Shown piece after piece: positions 62,189-64,000 of a stretch of DNA of 64,000 nt. The stretch spans positions 434,001-498,000 of the forward strand of contig NZ_FONG01000003.1 in NCBI RefSeq assembly GCF_900112845.1. Reading direction: 5' to 3'. Origin of the DNA: Actinacidiphila alni (lineage in GTDB: Bacteria; Actinomycetota; Actinomycetes; Streptomycetales; Streptomycetaceae). The first letter of the stretch is position 1; each line of letters opens with the position of its first letter. Position numbers and translations under genes: made by a program. Below the pieces are notes generated by a model, which worked only from the letters and a program-made list of their open reading frames with translations, ran no database searches and had not been told where the DNA came from.

Positions 62189-63075
62189 CCGCACTCACCG
62201 GCCCCGCCGCGGTCAAGGCGCCCCGGCCCCGCAGCGGCGGCACGCGGTCGCTGCGCGGCGCGACCGCGGTGTTCCTCAAATACCTCTCGCTCGTGCTGGC
62301 CAGTGCCGTCGTGCTGATCCCGCTGCTGGCGATCCTGCTCACCTCGCTGCGCACAGCTAAGGAAATGGGCAGCGCCAACCCGCTGTCCGCGCCGCACCAT
62401 TGGCTGAACTTCCACAATTACGTGACGGCGTTCAACGACGGCCACATGATGCGGGCGCTGTGGAACACGTCCTTCATCCTCTTCTTCTCCGTCCTCGGCA
62501 CCGTGCTGATCGGCTCGATGACGGCCTACGCGATCGACCGCTTCCACTTCCCCTTCAAGCGGCTGATCCTCGGGCTGTTCCTGATCGCCTCGCTGGTGCC
62601 GAGCGTGACCACACAGGTCGCCACGTACCAGATCGTGAACAACCTCGGTGCGATGGACACCCGTTGGGCGCCGATCATGCTCTATATGGGCACCGACATC
62701 GTGTCCATCTACATCTTCCTGCAATTCATCCGCTCGATCCCCGTCTCGCTCGACGAGGCGGCCCGGCTGGACGGCGCGAATTCCTTCACCATCTACTGGC
62801 GCATCATCGTGCCGCTGCTGAAGCCGGCGATCGCGACCGTCGTCATCATCAAGGGCGTCGCGATCTACAACGACTTCTACATTCCCTTCCTCTACATGCC
62901 GGACGACAACCTCGGCACGATCTCGACCTCGCTGTTCCGCTTCAAGGGCCCGTACGGGGCGCACTGGGAGGTCATCTCCGCGGGGGCGGCGCTGGTGATC
63001 ATCCCCAGCCTCGTCGTCTTCCTCGCCCTCCAGCGGTTCATCTACAACGGCTTCGCCTCCGGCGCCACCAAGTGA
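62185..63075 (+). CDS. Sugar ABC permease (MalG/UgpE type)
   Basis: Protein of 296 aa. ATG overlaps the preceding stop (ATGA). Six helices; EAA loop SLDEAARLDGANSFTIYWRIIVPLLKP. The Y-N-D-F motif (AIYNDFYIPFLYM) is typical of MalG-type subunits. Second channel subunit of the importer, transcribed together with the beta-mannosidase 50 bases downstream. Confidence 0.95.
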   Translation: MTALTGPAAVKAPRPRSGGTRSLRGATAVFLKYLSLVLASAVVLIPLLAILLTSLRTAKEMGSANPLSAPHHWLNFHNYVTAFNDGHMMRALWNTSFILFFSVLGTVLIGSMTAYAIDRFHFPFKRLILGLFLIASLVPSVTTQVATYQIVNNLGAMDTRWAPIMLYMGTDIVSIYIFLQFIRSIPVSLDEAARLDGANSFTIYWRIIVPLLKPAIATVVIIKGVAIYNDFYIPFLYMPDDNLGTISTSLFRFKGPYGAHWEVISAGAALVIIPSLVVFLALQRFIYNGFASGATK

Positions 63076-63125
63076 GCGCACCCGCGCGCGACCGACGCAC
63101 CCATGCACAGGATCAAGGAGCCCGA

Positions 63126-64000
63126 ATGAAGGTCCGCAAGCCGCTCACCGACGCGTGGACGCTGCACCTGGACACCGCGCGGCACCGGCCGGAACAGGCA
63201 CCGCCGGCGCTCGCCGACACCGCCGTGCCCGCGCGGGTTCCCGGCTGTGTGCACACCGACCTGCTGGCCGCGGGGCTGATCCCCGACCCCTACCTCGACC
63301 GCAACGAGGAGGAGGTCGCCTGGGTGGGCCGCGCCGACTGGCGCTACCGCACCCGGATACCGGCCGCCCCGGCGGGACACGAACGCGCCGACCTCGTCTT
63401 CGACGGCCTCGACACCGTCGCCGACATCAGCGTGGCGGGCAAGCCGCTGGCCGCCACCCGCAACATGCACCGCGGCTACCGCTACGACGTCACCGGACTG
63501 CTGCACCCCGCCGACGGGACACCGCTCGACATCCGCTTCACCTCCGCGTACGAAGAGGCCGAGACCGTACGCGCCGCCACCGGGCCGCGGCCCAACGCGT
63601 ACGCCGAACCCTTCAACTTCGTCCGCAAGATGGCCTGTTCCTTCGGATGGGACTGGGGTCCCACCCTGGTGACGGCCGGCATCTGGCGCGAGGCGCGGAT
63701 GGAATTCTGGTCCACCGCCCGGCTCGCCGAGGTCCGCCCGCAGGTCACCGTGGACGACGGCACCGGGCGGGTCACCGTGCACCTCACCGTGGAGCGCGCC
63801 GCGTCCGGGCAGTCGCGCACCCTGCGGGCCGCCGTACGCGTCGCGGGCGTCGAGGCGTCCGCGGACCTGCCCGCCGGACAGGACACCGCGACCGTCGAAC
63901 TGGCCGTCCCCGACGTCGAATTGTGGTGGCCGCGCGGTTACGGCGAACAGCCCCGCTATCTGTGCGACGTGACCCTCGCCGCGCCCGGCGCCGACACCGA
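63126..64000 (+). CDS. Glycoside hydrolase family 2 beta-mannosidase (3' end outside window)
   Basis: ATG at 63126 with AAGGAG upstream; about 291 codons are visible. The N-terminal sugar-binding domain (VPARVPGCVHTDLLAAGLIPDPYLDRNEEEVAWVGRADWRYRT) and the FNFVRKMACSFGWDWGPTLVTAGIWR block are characteristic of beta-mannosidases of GH2. The catalytic domain lies beyond the right edge. There is no signal peptide, so it acts in the cytoplasm on imported beta-mannosides. Confidence 0.92.
   Translation, partial: MKVRKPLTDAWTLHLDTARHRPEQAPPALADTAVPARVPGCVHTDLLAAGLIPDPYLDRNEEEVAWVGRADWRYRTRIPAAPAGHERADLVFDGLDTVADISVAGKPLAATRNMHRGYRYDVTGLLHPADGTPLDIRFTSAYEEAETVRAATGPRPNAYAEPFNFVRKMACSFGWDWGPTLVTAGIWREARMEFWSTARLAEVRPQVTVDDGTGRVTVHLTVERAASGQSRTLRAAVRVAGVEASADLPAGQDTATVELAVPDVELWWPRGYGEQPRYLCDVTLAAPGADT

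Overview
The window looks like part of a Streptomyces or closely related actinomycete chromosome. It has very high G+C, long spurious open frames opposite real genes, frequent GTG starts, ATGA-overlapping operons, IdeR/DmdR-type iron boxes, and a rifamycin-associated element in front of a rifamycin monooxygenase. No RNA genes, insertion sequences or CRISPR arrays were recognised.

Positions 1-41003 form an iron-regulated siderophore locus. On the minus strand from 21589 down to 1 lie a free aryl carrier protein, a type II thioesterase, an AT-less KS/carrier protein whose KS has lost a catalytic His, an NRPS module (C-A-PCP), a heterocyclization module (Cy-A-PCP), a C-KS-AT-cMT-ACP hybrid, and a C/acyl-ligase/KR-like protein that runs off the left edge. 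Facing them are a salicylate synthase and a salicyl-AMP ligase, so the product should be capped by salicylate, probably followed by a thiazoline.

Further right are a siderophore-interacting reductase and a TetR regulator. Next come the two most interesting genes, at 27003-29482: a homologue of the SznF/GrbD N-N-bond-forming enzymes, and a YqcI/YcgG-family (GrbE/DcsA-like) arginine hydroxylase candidate fused to an MbtH-like domain. In Gram-negative bacteria this pair makes graminine, the C-diazeniumdiolate iron ligand of gramibactin. The A-domain of the 14187-17702 protein has a binding-pocket code (D-I-N-Y-W-G-G-I-G) that I recall from N5-hydroxyornithine-type residues. Graminine has the same carbon skeleton, and no ornithine N-hydroxylase is present here. 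The locus therefore suggests an undescribed salicyl/thiazoline/diazeniumdiolate siderophore. Uptake genes (two FecCD permeases, an ATPase, a binding lipoprotein), an AraC regulator and an asymmetric ABC exporter pair complete it. Five IdeR-type boxes sit at its promoters.

Positions 41033-55094 are mostly ordinary chromosome: a lytic-transglycosylase-like protein, TerD, an LCP cell-wall enzyme, a P-type ATPase with an ArsR regulator, a GNAT enzyme, a Rox-like rifamycin monooxygenase behind a rifamycin-associated element, an isochorismatase-fold protein with a divergent MarR, and a MarR/SDR pair. A three-Cys SufR-like regulator stands divergent to a DUF2249-cupin gene.

Positions 55388-64000 form a carbohydrate-use locus: a ROK kinase, a LacI regulator, a secreted lectin-esterase, a sugar ABC transporter, and the start of a GH2 beta-mannosidase. 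It is probably for mannan-type beta-mannosides.
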